Shown here: positions 1 through 7,678 of the stretch, piece by piece | Layout: every line of letters starts with the position of its first letter | How positions within the stretch are numbered: position 1 is the stretch's first letter | Source of the DNA: an uncultured Desulfotomaculum sp. | Lineage (GTDB): Bacteria; Bacillota; Desulfotomaculia; Desulfotomaculales; Desulfotomaculaceae | DNA: 56,688 nucleotides | Assembly: GCA_946411205.1 (NCBI GenBank) | Contig: CAMKDG010000002.1 | Span: forward strand, 1-56,688 | Reading direction: 5' to 3' | Notes under the pieces: generated by a model | Database searches by the model: none | Seen by the model: the letters and a program-made list of their open reading frames with translations, nothing else | What the model was told of the DNA's origin: nothing | Translations under genes and position numbers: made by a program

Positions 1-226
1 GCTTTATCTTACCATGTCTTTCACTTTCTTGCAAGTAAAAGTTTTGGTAATTTGTCTTGCTCGTTGCCACCGCTCAGCGGCGACATTTGTTATCTTACCA
101 CTATCATTTCGTTTGTGCAAGAACTTTTTTTAAGAATATCAATCTTTTTGCAGGGAATACTTTTTCAATGTCAAAATCATCATAAGTCTTCTTAAATATA
201 GGTACTAAATGAATGTGGGTGGACAA

Positions 227-601
227 ATGGATATATTAGCAGCACTCGCAGAAAACAAAATACGCGAGGCCGTGGAAAAGGGAGAACTAAATAACCTACC
301 TGGTAGTGGTCAACCCCTACAAGTGGAAGATCTATCCCATGTACCTGAGGAGTTAAGGACTAGCTACCGGTTGCTTAAAAACGCTAACATTTTACCCGAA
401 GAAATGGAACTAAAGAAAGAAATCATTACTCTACAAAAACTAATTGATTGTTGCCAGGAAAATAAGGATAAGAGGCATTTAGTAAAAAAGCTAAACGAAA
501 AAATTCTTAGGTTTGATATCATGATGGATCAAAGAAAAACCTATTCTTCAGCTCTCACCTATTATAGAGATAAAATATATAACAAGTTTCTTGGATATTA
601 G
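227..601 (+). CDS. DUF1992 (DnaJC28-like conserved domain) protein
   Basis: The 124-residue protein opens MDILAALAENKIREAVEKGE and continues with a NLPGSGQPL segment, the hallmark of the DUF1992 family, also called the DnaJ subfamily C member 28 conserved domain. No J domain is present; bacterial members are usually stand-alone proteins of this length. The biochemical role of the family is not known. An in-frame ATG lies 18 bases upstream, but GGGTGG sits four bases before the chosen ATG and family members start with MDIL. The gene is monocistronic and its stop nearly touches the stop of the convergent DUF3795 gene. Confidence 0.85.
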   Translation: MDILAALAENKIREAVEKGELNNLPGSGQPLQVEDLSHVPEELRTSYRLLKNANILPEEMELKKEIITLQKLIDCCQENKDKRHLVKKLNEKILRFDIMMDQRKTYSSALTYYRDKIYNKFLGY

Positions 602-603
602 TT

Positions 604-1047
604 CTAGTATCGAGGAATCTGTTTTTGTTCGTTGTAAAATTCAACAACCCCAATTTCTTTCATTCGATTATTTTTTTGTAACCATCGTTCTCTTAGCATC
701 GGATTGTTTTGCTCGGAGCAAGGATACTCCTTACATTGAAAACAAAAGTCCACCCCTTTCTCCTTATGACAGGTCTTGGCAATACAATCTAAAGGACAGG
801 CCGATGCATCACTCCTGCAGCCAGCACAAGAGGCTTGGGAAAAGGATGTCAAAATCTCTTTAAATGATTGATAATCCGAAAAGGCTGGATTATGATCACT
901 CAACATTTTAGCCAATCTTTCATAATTTCCTAACAAATTCAGTAATTTAGCACTATGTTCTTTAATCTCCCCCTGTGAATATCCGGCACATCTCCGGCAA
1001 TCCAAGCCACAAGGGGCAATTTCTTTGACGATCTGTTGATAGTCCAT
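604..1047 (-). CDS. DUF3795 cysteine-rich protein
   Basis: This 147-residue protein has the DUF3795 pattern: an N-terminal APCGLDCRRCAGY motif and two later clusters, CAGCRSD..ACPLDCIAKTC and FCFQCKEYPC. More than ten cysteines in this arrangement suggest a zinc- or Fe-S-binding protein (inference); no enzymatic function is established for the family. AGGGGA lies eight bases before the ATG. It sits 36 bases downstream of comM on the same strand and may be co-transcribed with it. Confidence 0.8.
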   Translation of the reverse strand: MDYQQIVKEIAPCGLDCRRCAGYSQGEIKEHSAKLLNLLGNYERLAKMLSDHNPAFSDYQSFKEILTSFSQASCAGCRSDASACPLDCIAKTCHKEKGVDFCFQCKEYPCSEQNNPMLRERWLQKNNRMKEIGVVEFYNEQKQIPRY

Positions 1048-1082
1048 TTTAGTATTCCCCTCACTATTGACGATTTAATAAT

Positions 1083-2615
1083 TCAAACTCTAAACAACCG
1101 GTCCAATCCTCTATACTGTATTGCTTCTGCTATGTGGTGAGGTAATATGGCTTGGCTGTTGTCAATATCTGCAATAGTTCGTGCTACTTTCAAAATTCTA
1201 TTGTAGGAACGGGCACTAAGAGACATCTTAGTAAAGGCTTCTTTGAGCAAATTGGTCCCCGACTGATCCAGCTTGCAAAATAGTCGTACCTCCTTGGTAC
1301 CCATGGCAGCGTTGCAACTTATCGGTCGCTCTTTAAATCTTTTCCGTTGTATTGCTCTTGCCTGTTCAACCCTTACTTTAATTTGCTGAGATGATTCACT
1401 GGATGCCGTTTCATTTAAGTCAGAATAGGATATTTTAGGTACCTCTAAATGAATATCAATGCGATCCAATAACGGCCCGCTAATTCGGTGTAAGTATTTT
1501 TGTACTTGAAAGGGCGTACAGGTACACTCCTTTTCCTTATCTAGCTGATAGCCACAGGGACAGGGGTTAGCCGCACCAACTAACATTAAGCTAGCTGGAA
1601 AACTTACGCTGGCTGCCACTCTGGAAACATTAACACACCCATCCTCCAGTGGTTGTCTTAGCGCTTCTAAAGTATTTTTATGAAATTCCGGCAACTCATC
1701 CATAAACAATACTCCATGATGGGCTAAACTTATTTCCCCCGGTTTGGGTATCCGTCCCCCTCCCACAATGCTAGTCGAAGATGAAGTATGGTGCGGCGAT
1801 CTAAAGGGACGTTTTCTTACCAAGGGATTTTGTGAACTTAGCTGTCCCGCTAAACTATGAATTTTTGTAACCTCTATGGCTTCTTCAAAGGTTAAATCTG
1901 GAAGAATGGAGGGTAGTCTACGAGCCAACATCGTTTTCCCGCAACCAGGACTCCCCAGCATTAAGAGGTTATGTCCTCCGGCGGCGGCTACTTCCAAAGC
2001 TCGCTTAGCTGCCAGTTGACCCTTTACATCAGCAAAATCTAGGTTCTCCCCCTCGGAACAAGCAAGAAAATCTTCCTCCTCTACTATAGAAGGTTGCAGC
2101 TCCGCCTCACCCCTAAGTGCTACAGCAAGCTCTGCCAAGGTCTTAACACCAAATATCTCCACATCCCGAACCAGAGCTGCTTCTGGGGCATTTTCCAACG
2201 GAACAACCACTTGTTTGATGCCCAGCTCCCTAGCAGCTAAGACAAGGGGAAGTACTCCATGAACACCTCGGACCGAACCATCCAAGGATAGTTCACCAAT
2301 AAAGATTAAACCGGCTAGTATTTCCGGATTAATTTGTTCAGTGGCCGCCAGAATGCCTACCGCAATGGGTAAATCAAAAACTGGCCCTTCTTTTCGTAAA
2401 TCAGCGGGCGCTAGATTTACGGTAATTCTTTGAATAGGAAAATCCAAACTAGAGTTTTTTATGGCAGTGCGAACTCTATCCTTGGCCTCTCTGATTGCAG
2501 CGTCAGGTAAACCAATAATTTCCAGGCAAGGTAGCCCATGCGACACATCTACCTCTACCCGTACTTTCTGCCCATTTAAACCAAGTAATGCTACACTATC
2601 AATAATAGCCAGCAC
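1083..2615 (-). CDS. comM: YifB/ComM family Mg-chelatase-like AAA+ ATPase
   Basis: About 510 residues, full family length. In order: a Lon-protease-like N-terminal domain (VEVDVSHGLPCLEIIGLPDAA), the AAA+ core with Walker A GSPGCGKTMLARRLP and Walker B GVLFMDELPEF, a CPCGY..CTC zinc-type loop, and the C-terminal Mg-chelatase helical domain with RSYNRILKVARTIAD. ComM in Gram-negative bacteria is a hexameric helicase promoting branch migration during natural transformation; the Firmicute role is inferred. The start is taken as GTG, giving VLAIIDSVALLG, because GGAGG precedes it and family proteins begin there; a longer reading adds eight residues. comM is a known insertion hotspot elsewhere but is intact here. 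Confidence 0.92.
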   Translation of the reverse strand: MLAIIDSVALLGLNGQKVRVEVDVSHGLPCLEIIGLPDAAIREAKDRVRTAIKNSSLDFPIQRITVNLAPADLRKEGPVFDLPIAVGILAATEQINPEILAGLIFIGELSLDGSVRGVHGVLPLVLAARELGIKQVVVPLENAPEAALVRDVEIFGVKTLAELAVALRGEAELQPSIVEEEDFLACSEGENLDFADVKGQLAAKRALEVAAAGGHNLLMLGSPGCGKTMLARRLPSILPDLTFEEAIEVTKIHSLAGQLSSQNPLVRKRPFRSPHHTSSSTSIVGGGRIPKPGEISLAHHGVLFMDELPEFHKNTLEALRQPLEDGCVNVSRVAASVSFPASLMLVGAANPCPCGYQLDKEKECTCTPFQVQKYLHRISGPLLDRIDIHLEVPKISYSDLNETASSESSQQIKVRVEQARAIQRKRFKERPISCNAAMGTKEVRLFCKLDQSGTNLLKEAFTKMSLSARSYNRILKVARTIADIDNSQAILPHHIAEAIQYRGLDRLFRV

Positions 2616-2737
2616 GGAATTTTCCTCCAAGTCAATCACTATACTATTGTCTGTATTTCGACAGAAGTACTATCATTCCTTTATTCCAATCCTTTGATAT
2701 ACTCAAACATACCATTGAATTTTGCGGAGGTGTTCTT

Positions 2738-3025
2738 ATGAGAATTCCACTTTTAATTGGCCTAGCTATTCCCTTGCTAATATTCGTTATCTTTCGATCA
2801 ACTGAATCAATAATTACCTATTCATTCTTTGTTGGTCTAGGTTTTTGGTCAATCTCTGGAATAATTCGAGGTGGGATCGGTAGTGGGGATAAAGCCAGAG
2901 CACATTATCACTCCATTCCGGATGCTGACAGAGCTGACAGAGCAAAGTGGGCTAGTACTTTCTTTTACCTGGGTCTTCCTGGAATGATCATTGGCTTGGT
3001 TTATTTAGCTTGGGGGTTGGTATAA
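2738..3025 (+). CDS. small membrane protein of unknown function
   Basis: A 95-residue protein with hydrophobic stretches at roughly residues 3-18, 27-45 and 73-93, separated by a polar loop rich in Asp, Arg and Ala (residues 49-70). I do not recognise the family. TGCGGAGGTG lies eight bases before the ATG, so translation is well supported. It is divergent from comM and followed about 40 bases later by a strong terminator. Confidence 0.7.
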   Translation: MRIPLLIGLAIPLLIFVIFRSTESIITYSFFVGLGFWSISGIIRGGIGSGDKARAHYHSIPDADRADRAKWASTFFYLGLPGMIIGLVYLAWGLV

Positions 3026-3065
3026 GCGAATGAAAATTATTAGGAGGCTCTATCTACTAACGTTT

Positions 3066-3099
3066 AAGGGACGACAGCTAAAACATTGTCGTCCCTTTT
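3066..3099. terminator. bidirectional intrinsic terminator
   Basis: Perfect 11-bp stem AAGGGACGACA / TGTCGTCCCTT with a 10-base loop. T-runs occur on the plus strand after the stem and A/T-rich sequence on the other side, so it can end both convergent genes. The left arm and flank (TTTAAGGGACGACA) recur at 11408-11421. Confidence 0.85.
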
Positions 3100-3113
3100 G
3101 AATACATGGCAAT

Positions 3114-4574
3114 TTAGTCCTTCTTTTTTTCCTGCAGATCTAATTCAAGCGACTTCTGCAACATATTATTAGCAAGGTGCTTTTGACCTAAAGCCTCATA
3201 AGCTTTACTTATGTTATAAAAATAAAGTGATTTCGTTTTATCAAGTTCGATAGCTTTTTGGAAATCAGAAAGTGCTTTCTCATAATTTGCACTTAAATAG
3301 TAGGCATATCCCCTACTATGATAGGCATCGGCATAATCATTTTTTAACTCTATAGATTTATTACAATCAATTAATGCTTTATCATAGTCCTGTAACTTAG
3401 CATAGGCATAACCCCTTTTATTATAGGTAGACGCTAAATACGGAAAGCTAGGATCTATCTCAATGACTGTATTTAAATCCTGAATAGCTTCTGCATATTT
3501 TTCAGCCTTAATATAAGCTGAAGCCCTGTTATTATAGGGATAGGAAAATTGAGGTGCTAAAGTACAAGCGTTTGTATAGTCCGATATGGCCCTCTCATAC
3601 TGACCGAGTTCATTATAGACCCACCCTCTACCATTATAGGCTTCAGAGAAGTTCGGATTTATCTCTAGTGCCTTGGTATAATCGCTGATAGCTTCACGAT
3701 GATTGCCGATGCTTTCAAAGGCCATGCCTCTTTGTAAATAAGCATTGGCATCATCTTTATTTAAATCTATAGCTAAAAAATAATTTGTAATGTTACTATC
3801 AAATTGTCCTGGCTTCATTGTAAGCAGAGTATCAAGGGTATGATTACTCATGCCTCCGTAAACATTTATCCGTGGCAATTGGTATAGATTATCTTTGGCA
3901 GATGAAATATCAGTATGAACTGTGACAGCTGACTTATAGCCAGCTTTCCTAACAGATTCGATAACATCATCATTAAAATCACCATAGGGGTAACAGAAAT
4001 CAGTTACTTTTTTATTCAACATTTCCTCTAGCTTTTGTTTTGATCCCTCAACCTGCTTTTGCAACGATGAACTGTCCAGCTTTGATAAATAGGGGTGGGT
4101 TGCCGAATGACTTCCTACTTCAACCCCCTCATTCATCAGTTTTCTCAACTGTGTCCATGTCATATGGTTGGGTGTATCTATCATATCCGTAATGATAAAA
4201 ATAGTAGCGGTATAATTGTACTTCTTCAATATCGGGTAAGCCTTCTCATAAAATGAGGCATAACCATCATCAAAGGTTAGCGCAACAAGCTTATCCCCTG
4301 CTTCTCGTTTAAAGTTACTGTCCAGTAGCTGTGATACCGTAACAGACTTATACCCCTCTTTTTTTAAATGATCTATTAGTCGCTCAAAATCCTGTTCCGG
4401 AACATAAAGACTATGGGGTCCCTGGCCAATTTCATGCAACAAAAAGATGTGCGTGTTTCCATTGACGGTAGCAGAAACTTGATCCTTTGCCTGGGCAGAG
4501 AGAGGTTGGACAAATAATAAGAATAAAAAAAGCAGTAGTGTGGTGACTCTCAAAAAGAAGCACTTCCTTATCAA
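3114..4574 (-). CDS. secreted polysaccharide deacetylase with C-terminal TPR array
   Basis: 486 residues. An N-terminal signal peptide (about residues 1-29, LLLFLFLLFV core, SAQA cleavage region) precedes a NodB-type carbohydrate esterase 4 domain (about 40-255) with the metal and catalytic motifs TFDDGYAS (100-107), HSATHP (156-161) and YPYGDFND. Residues about 265-480 form roughly six tetratricopeptide repeats (recurring GRGWVYNELGQYERAISDYT-like units). Family members remove N-acetyl groups from peptidoglycan or exopolysaccharide outside the membrane; the substrate here is unknown. The TPR tail suggests a partner-docking surface (inference). It is convergent with the small membrane gene and divergent from the stalk-domain gene. 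Confidence 0.9.
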   Translation of the reverse strand: MIRKCFFLRVTTLLLFLFLLFVQPLSAQAKDQVSATVNGNTHIFLLHEIGQGPHSLYVPEQDFERLIDHLKKEGYKSVTVSQLLDSNFKREAGDKLVALTFDDGYASFYEKAYPILKKYNYTATIFIITDMIDTPNHMTWTQLRKLMNEGVEVGSHSATHPYLSKLDSSSLQKQVEGSKQKLEEMLNKKVTDFCYPYGDFNDDVIESVRKAGYKSAVTVHTDISSAKDNLYQLPRINVYGGMSNHTLDTLLTMKPGQFDSNITNYFLAIDLNKDDANAYLQRGMAFESIGNHREAISDYTKALEINPNFSEAYNGRGWVYNELGQYERAISDYTNACTLAPQFSYPYNNRASAYIKAEKYAEAIQDLNTVIEIDPSFPYLASTYNKRGYAYAKLQDYDKALIDCNKSIELKNDYADAYHSRGYAYYLSANYEKALSDFQKAIELDKTKSLYFYNISKAYEALGQKHLANNMLQKSLELDLQEKKKD

Positions 4575-4710
4575 TTTAATGTCTTTATAACTTTTATATG
4601 AACCGCCAAAATTCCTCTATTTTCTAACCTTTTTTACAAAACTTGCTATGTTAAAAAGGATTCAGAATGATACCTGAAGAAATTAAAAGAAAACATACAT
4701 TGGGGGATAT

Positions 4711-5478
4711 ATGCTGAATTATATGAAAAAGATAACATTTTCTGTCGCACTGTTCGTATTGGGGTTATTTTTATTTGCCGTTCCTACCTTAGCTGCTAAT
4801 ATCGTTATTCCAGTGGGAGAAAAAAATATTGTTGATGACCGGCCAGATCTAAGGGATGTTCCATCTTTTCTAATGAATGGCAGAATATATGTTTCCTCCC
4901 GTTCCTTAGGAGACTATCTAGAAGCAGATGTAACATGGCTAGATAAAGTAGATTATCAGAGTATTACCTTTACTAAAAATGACCACCATGTTGTTTTTTT
5001 AGTAAATGAAAATAACTATTTAGTTAAACATAAGGAGTTTTATTCTAATTTAGAAGAAATGGATACCTGCCCATTATTAATTGGTGAAAAAGCCTATATT
5101 CCGGCTAAGTTTTTATTAGAAAATTTAGGGTACAAGGTAACCTATAATACAGTTGACAATTCTGTTAGGGCAATATTCACAGGTGAATTTTCCAAGGAAG
5201 GGTTCACTATTCCACTAGAATCATCAATTCAAAGGGTAAAAGTATCTCCGGCTGACATTCTACTAGAGTTAGTCATTGAAAATAATGGTGATTTGAATAA
5301 ACAGTTAACGGATGTTGCCTATATTCTGGATTCTAGGTCAATTGATCCACTTCCTATTGTCAACCAGATCCAAACTTATTTTACGAAGAGCAATTTAAAT
5401 ACTGCCTCGAAGATTGAAAATAAGATATCTTTACAGCTACTATCCAATAACTCCCTTTTAATCAGAATATGGAGATAA
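4711..5478 (+). CDS. secreted stalk-domain (copper amine oxidase N-like) protein
   Basis: 255 residues with a signal peptide (about 1-28, ending LAAN) followed by tandem copper-amine-oxidase-N-like stalk domains: VPSFLMNGRIYVSSRSLGDYL..V.W (about 48-95) and CPLLIGEKAYIPAKFLLENLGYKV (about 118-150). Such domains are common exported modules in Desulfotomaculum-type Firmicutes and Paenibacillus; the exact ligand is unknown. The remaining about 85 residues match nothing I know. GGGGGAT is placed four bases before the first ATG, which favours it over the ATG four codons later. A terminator follows. Confidence 0.75.
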   Translation: MLNYMKKITFSVALFVLGLFLFAVPTLAANIVIPVGEKNIVDDRPDLRDVPSFLMNGRIYVSSRSLGDYLEADVTWLDKVDYQSITFTKNDHHVVFLVNENNYLVKHKEFYSNLEEMDTCPLLIGEKAYIPAKFLLENLGYKVTYNTVDNSVRAIFTGEFSKEGFTIPLESSIQRVKVSPADILLELVIENNGDLNKQLTDVAYILDSRSIDPLPIVNQIQTYFTKSNLNTASKIENKISLQLLSNNSLLIRIWR

Positions 5479-5528
5479 TTATCGGCATGATTTAATATCA
5501 TTTGTAGATTTTGATATAGTAAGATAGT

Positions 5529-5555
5529 CCTGCCCTTTTGAGGCAGGGCTTTTTT
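5529..5555 (+). terminator. intrinsic terminator after stalk-domain gene
   Basis: CCTGCC / GGCAGG stem with a TTTTGA-type loop followed by GGC and a run of six T. Confidence 0.8.
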
Positions 5556-5645
5556 GTGTCTTATACTCGACCAATTTTTTGGGGGTAAATTTAACTTATA
5601 GAAATCATTGCTTGTTTTTGTGCAAGCTGGTTCGTCACAAAAATA

Positions 5646-5672
5646 GAAAAATCCCCAACCGAAGCCGGGGAT
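5646..5672 (-). terminator. intrinsic terminator after holin gene
   Basis: On the minus strand ATCCCC pairs with GGGGAT around a CCGGCTTCGG-type core and is followed by TTTTT. It lies about 33 bases beyond the stop of the holin-like gene. Confidence 0.6.
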
Positions 5673-5704
5673 ACATAGATCCATATGACAACTGCTTATT
5701 CTAC

Positions 5705-6076
5705 TTACTGTGCCGGGGATTTTTTCCCCCATTCATTGCCAAACTGATCCTTGGCTAAGCGAATGGCCGCCTCTATAAGCCCTTTTATTTCATCCGATGA
5801 CAACTTTAATCCCTGCTCTGCCGCCCTGGCTGCCAACCATTCGGCAGCCTTTGCAAACCGTTCTGGGCCACTTAAATCAAACCAGACCTGTTGCACAAAC
5901 TTGACAGCCAGATCAGCAAGCTCTTTTTTAGCCGCTAACTCCTCCTGGATTTTCTTCATTTTCTCGGTACCCATCTTTCTACGTAGGAATTCTATTCCTA
6001 TGGTCACAAGAACTGGTACTAAGATGGCAAGTGCATTGTAACCAATCTCAATAAGTTTAACTTCCATATTTATCAT
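5705..6076 (-). CDS. phage holin, LLH/superfamily 6-like
   Basis: 123 residues starting MINMEVKLIEIGYNALAILV. One N-terminal hydrophobic segment (about residues 8-26) is followed by a long charged helical region (MKKIQEELAAKKELADLAVKFVQQVW) and FAKAAEWLAARAAEQGLKLSSDEIKGLIEAAIRLAK, the layout of the LLH phage holin family. Holins permeabilise the membrane to release endolysin. GGTGGT upstream supports this start; a longer reading has no ribosome binding site. No endolysin or structural phage gene lies next to it, so it is probably a leftover of a decayed prophage. Confidence 0.7.
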   Translation of the reverse strand: MINMEVKLIEIGYNALAILVPVLVTIGIEFLRRKMGTEKMKKIQEELAAKKELADLAVKFVQQVWFDLSGPERFAKAAEWLAARAAEQGLKLSSDEIKGLIEAAIRLAKDQFGNEWGKKSPAQ

Positions 6077-6310
6077 AACACCACCGTCTGATATTTTGAT
6101 CCCACTCCACTTTATGCCCCAAGACTTCAGACGGTGCACGTACTGAGGATATAAGATTGGTCTATTTTGGCATCCCAAGCAGCTTCTTTACCCAAAGTTC
6201 TATTTAAGGCATAAACCATGTTGTGCTAGGAAACTGTCTTTACTTAGCTTTTGGAGCATACCGCAGCATCAATCATCACCATCTTTTCTTGTATCTGTCG
6301 GTCGATACAT

Positions 6311-6335
6311 AAAAAAAGCACCCTAGCTGGGCGCT
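6311..6335 (-). terminator. intrinsic terminator after unknown phage-region gene
   Basis: On the minus strand AGCGCCC and GGGTGCT form a 7-bp stem (one G-U pair) with loop AGCTA, followed by seven T. It abuts the stop of the gene at 6336. Confidence 0.8.
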
Positions 6336-6725
6336 TTATCTCTGAAACTTAATAGTAATATCCGGCAAATATTTTCGGATCGCTGCAAATGGTTCATCAA
6401 TAATATACTGCTCATCATTTAACATCTTTTCTAAGGCACTTCTCTCAATGATTGCATATAGTTTTATCATTCCTATCGGGTGGTGCAACTCCGACGATAA
6501 CACCCCGAACTCAACATCACTAATGTGTATTCCGTTAAGATGAAAAGTATATTCACCAACTGTAGACCCATTCTCCGTGACCCGCATCCCAACCTTGTTA
6601 TTTTTCCCTGTCAGATATTTATCTACCATCCCCAAAATATGAGGGTGTTTCTTAAGTAGCGCTTCAACTACCCGCTCACGCATAGGGATTATTTTTTCTT
6701 TTATTACCATATCAAGTTCGTTCAT
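6336..6725 (-). CDS. hypothetical protein in decayed phage region
   Basis: 129 residues, soluble, no motif I recognise. It starts MNELDMVIKEKIIPMRERVV and contains a central strand-rich stretch (VTENGSTVGEYTFHLNGIHI). GGAGGTG is positioned seven bases before the ATG and a clean terminator follows, so the gene looks intact and expressed. It was the last gene of a two-gene unit: the broken gene just upstream ends in a TAG overlapping this ribosome binding site. Confidence 0.55.
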   Translation of the reverse strand: MNELDMVIKEKIIPMRERVVEALLKKHPHILGMVDKYLTGKNNKVGMRVTENGSTVGEYTFHLNGIHISDVEFGVLSSELHHPIGMIKLYAIIERSALEKMLNDEQYIIDEPFAAIRKYLPDITIKFQR

Positions 6726-6736
6726 AGATACACCTC

Positions 6737-7003
6737 CTAACGTTTTAATTCAATGATATATTTTCCGGCAGGTGTAAAAATAATACTACGTCATAAATCT
6801 CTACTTCTAAGAATCCTTCATTGACTTTATATTACTCCTTGGTTTTACCATTATAGTAAACTGTATCATCCTTTAGTGAAAATTTATCTCCATTTCTTGC
6901 ATTTCTTGCAAGTACCCCATTGCCATTTCCTTTCGGGCTTGCCCTATATCTATATCTGTATCCGTGACCAGTTTTACAGTGATACTGACTCTATCCCTAA
7001 GGG
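6737..7003 (-). pseudogene. decayed short gene upstream of the 6336 gene
   Basis: Minus-strand reading gives a coherent protein: HCKTGHGYRYRYRASPKGN, then GVLARNARNGDKFSLKDD, TVYYNGKTKE, an in-frame TAA (6832-6834), YKVNEGFLEVEIYDVVLF, then a one-base frameshift and TPAGKYIIELKR before TAG at 6737-6739. The stop sits on the ribosome binding site of the next gene, as expected for a former operon. One nonsense codon and one frameshift mark it as a pseudogene. The N terminus is not clear and I do not recognise the family. Confidence 0.55.
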
Positions 7004-7140
7004 GGTGGGGCTTTTATTTTAGTACGCTAAGTTTAGCGAATGTACTGCAAAATAATTCTCTTATTGAATCGACATTTTATTACAAATAATACCAAGGGAT
7101 TTTGTAACATGTCATCAAATAATGTCTTATAACAATACAA

Positions 7141-7485
7141 CTACGAAGAAAACTAGAAATCCCCTCAGACATCCTGGTAGATTTCGCCCTGGAGGCGCAA
7201 GGGGACAGCATGATTGGCGTAGGCATGTTGGGCGGCGACTATAGCTATCTGCCGGGAAGCTAAGACCGCCCGTAACGCGATATTGTGGTTGGCCTCCATC
7301 GGACATCTTCAGAAACCAGCGAAACCACTTTAAAATTTTATTTCAAAGACGGCAACTGTACCGTCCTAAGAGCATCTAACCCAAACTTTGAAGATATAGA
7401 TATAGAGATGGATGAAGAGTGGTACATAGACAACGTTTTAGTGGCGATCCTTCGCAAAGACACCCCGACGTACAAAAATATATAA
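7141..7485 (+). pseudogene. C-terminal remnant of a LexA/S24 phage-type repressor
   Basis: Frame reading gives IPSDILVDFALEAQGDSMIG and VGMLGGDY, the S24 peptidase block around the catalytic Ser of LexA/cI-like repressors. In another frame AICREAKTARN follows, then the first frame resumes with RDIVVGLH, and TTLKFYFKDGNCTVLRASNP with a VAILRKDTP ending, the canonical TLKR...L.ANP...V.R end of the domain. The catalytic Lys region is thus present but two compensating single-base shifts (near 7240 and 7278) and stop codons at 7261 and 7273 break it. No helix-turn-helix coding is visible upstream, so the N-terminal half is gone. It is orphan evidence of a former prophage or integrative element. 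Confidence 0.8.
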
Positions 7486-7537
7486 TAGTTACCTGGCAGT
7501 GAGGGCTAGTCAACTGTGAATTGAGCCAAATCGGGTA

Positions 7538-7657
7538 ATGACTATGCTGGAAACTATGCACCAGGTTATGAAAGGCAGATAGTTTGAATTTGACATCAAG
7601 GATGACACCATTACGCGGTCATCTCTTTATTTTAAGGAAGTTGTACGGGGGATATAA
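7538..7657 (+). other. possible short relic reading frame
   Basis: A single frame reads MTMLETMHQVMKGR, TAG, then FEFDIKDDTITRSSLYFKEV and VRGI before TAA. The composition looks protein-like but there is no family match and it is short. It may be a relic gene that followed the S24 repressor. Confidence 0.2.
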
Positions 7658-7678
7658 ATAATTTAAGGAAGGTGCAAG

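Noticed and set aside
1083-2615. Insertion of the relic element into comM
   Set aside because: comM is intact; the decayed element starts about 3 kb away.
5376-5732. 118-residue minus-strand reading frame between the stalk-domain gene and the holin-like gene
   Set aside because: It crosses two terminator hairpins and the 3' end of two real genes, with no protein-like signature.
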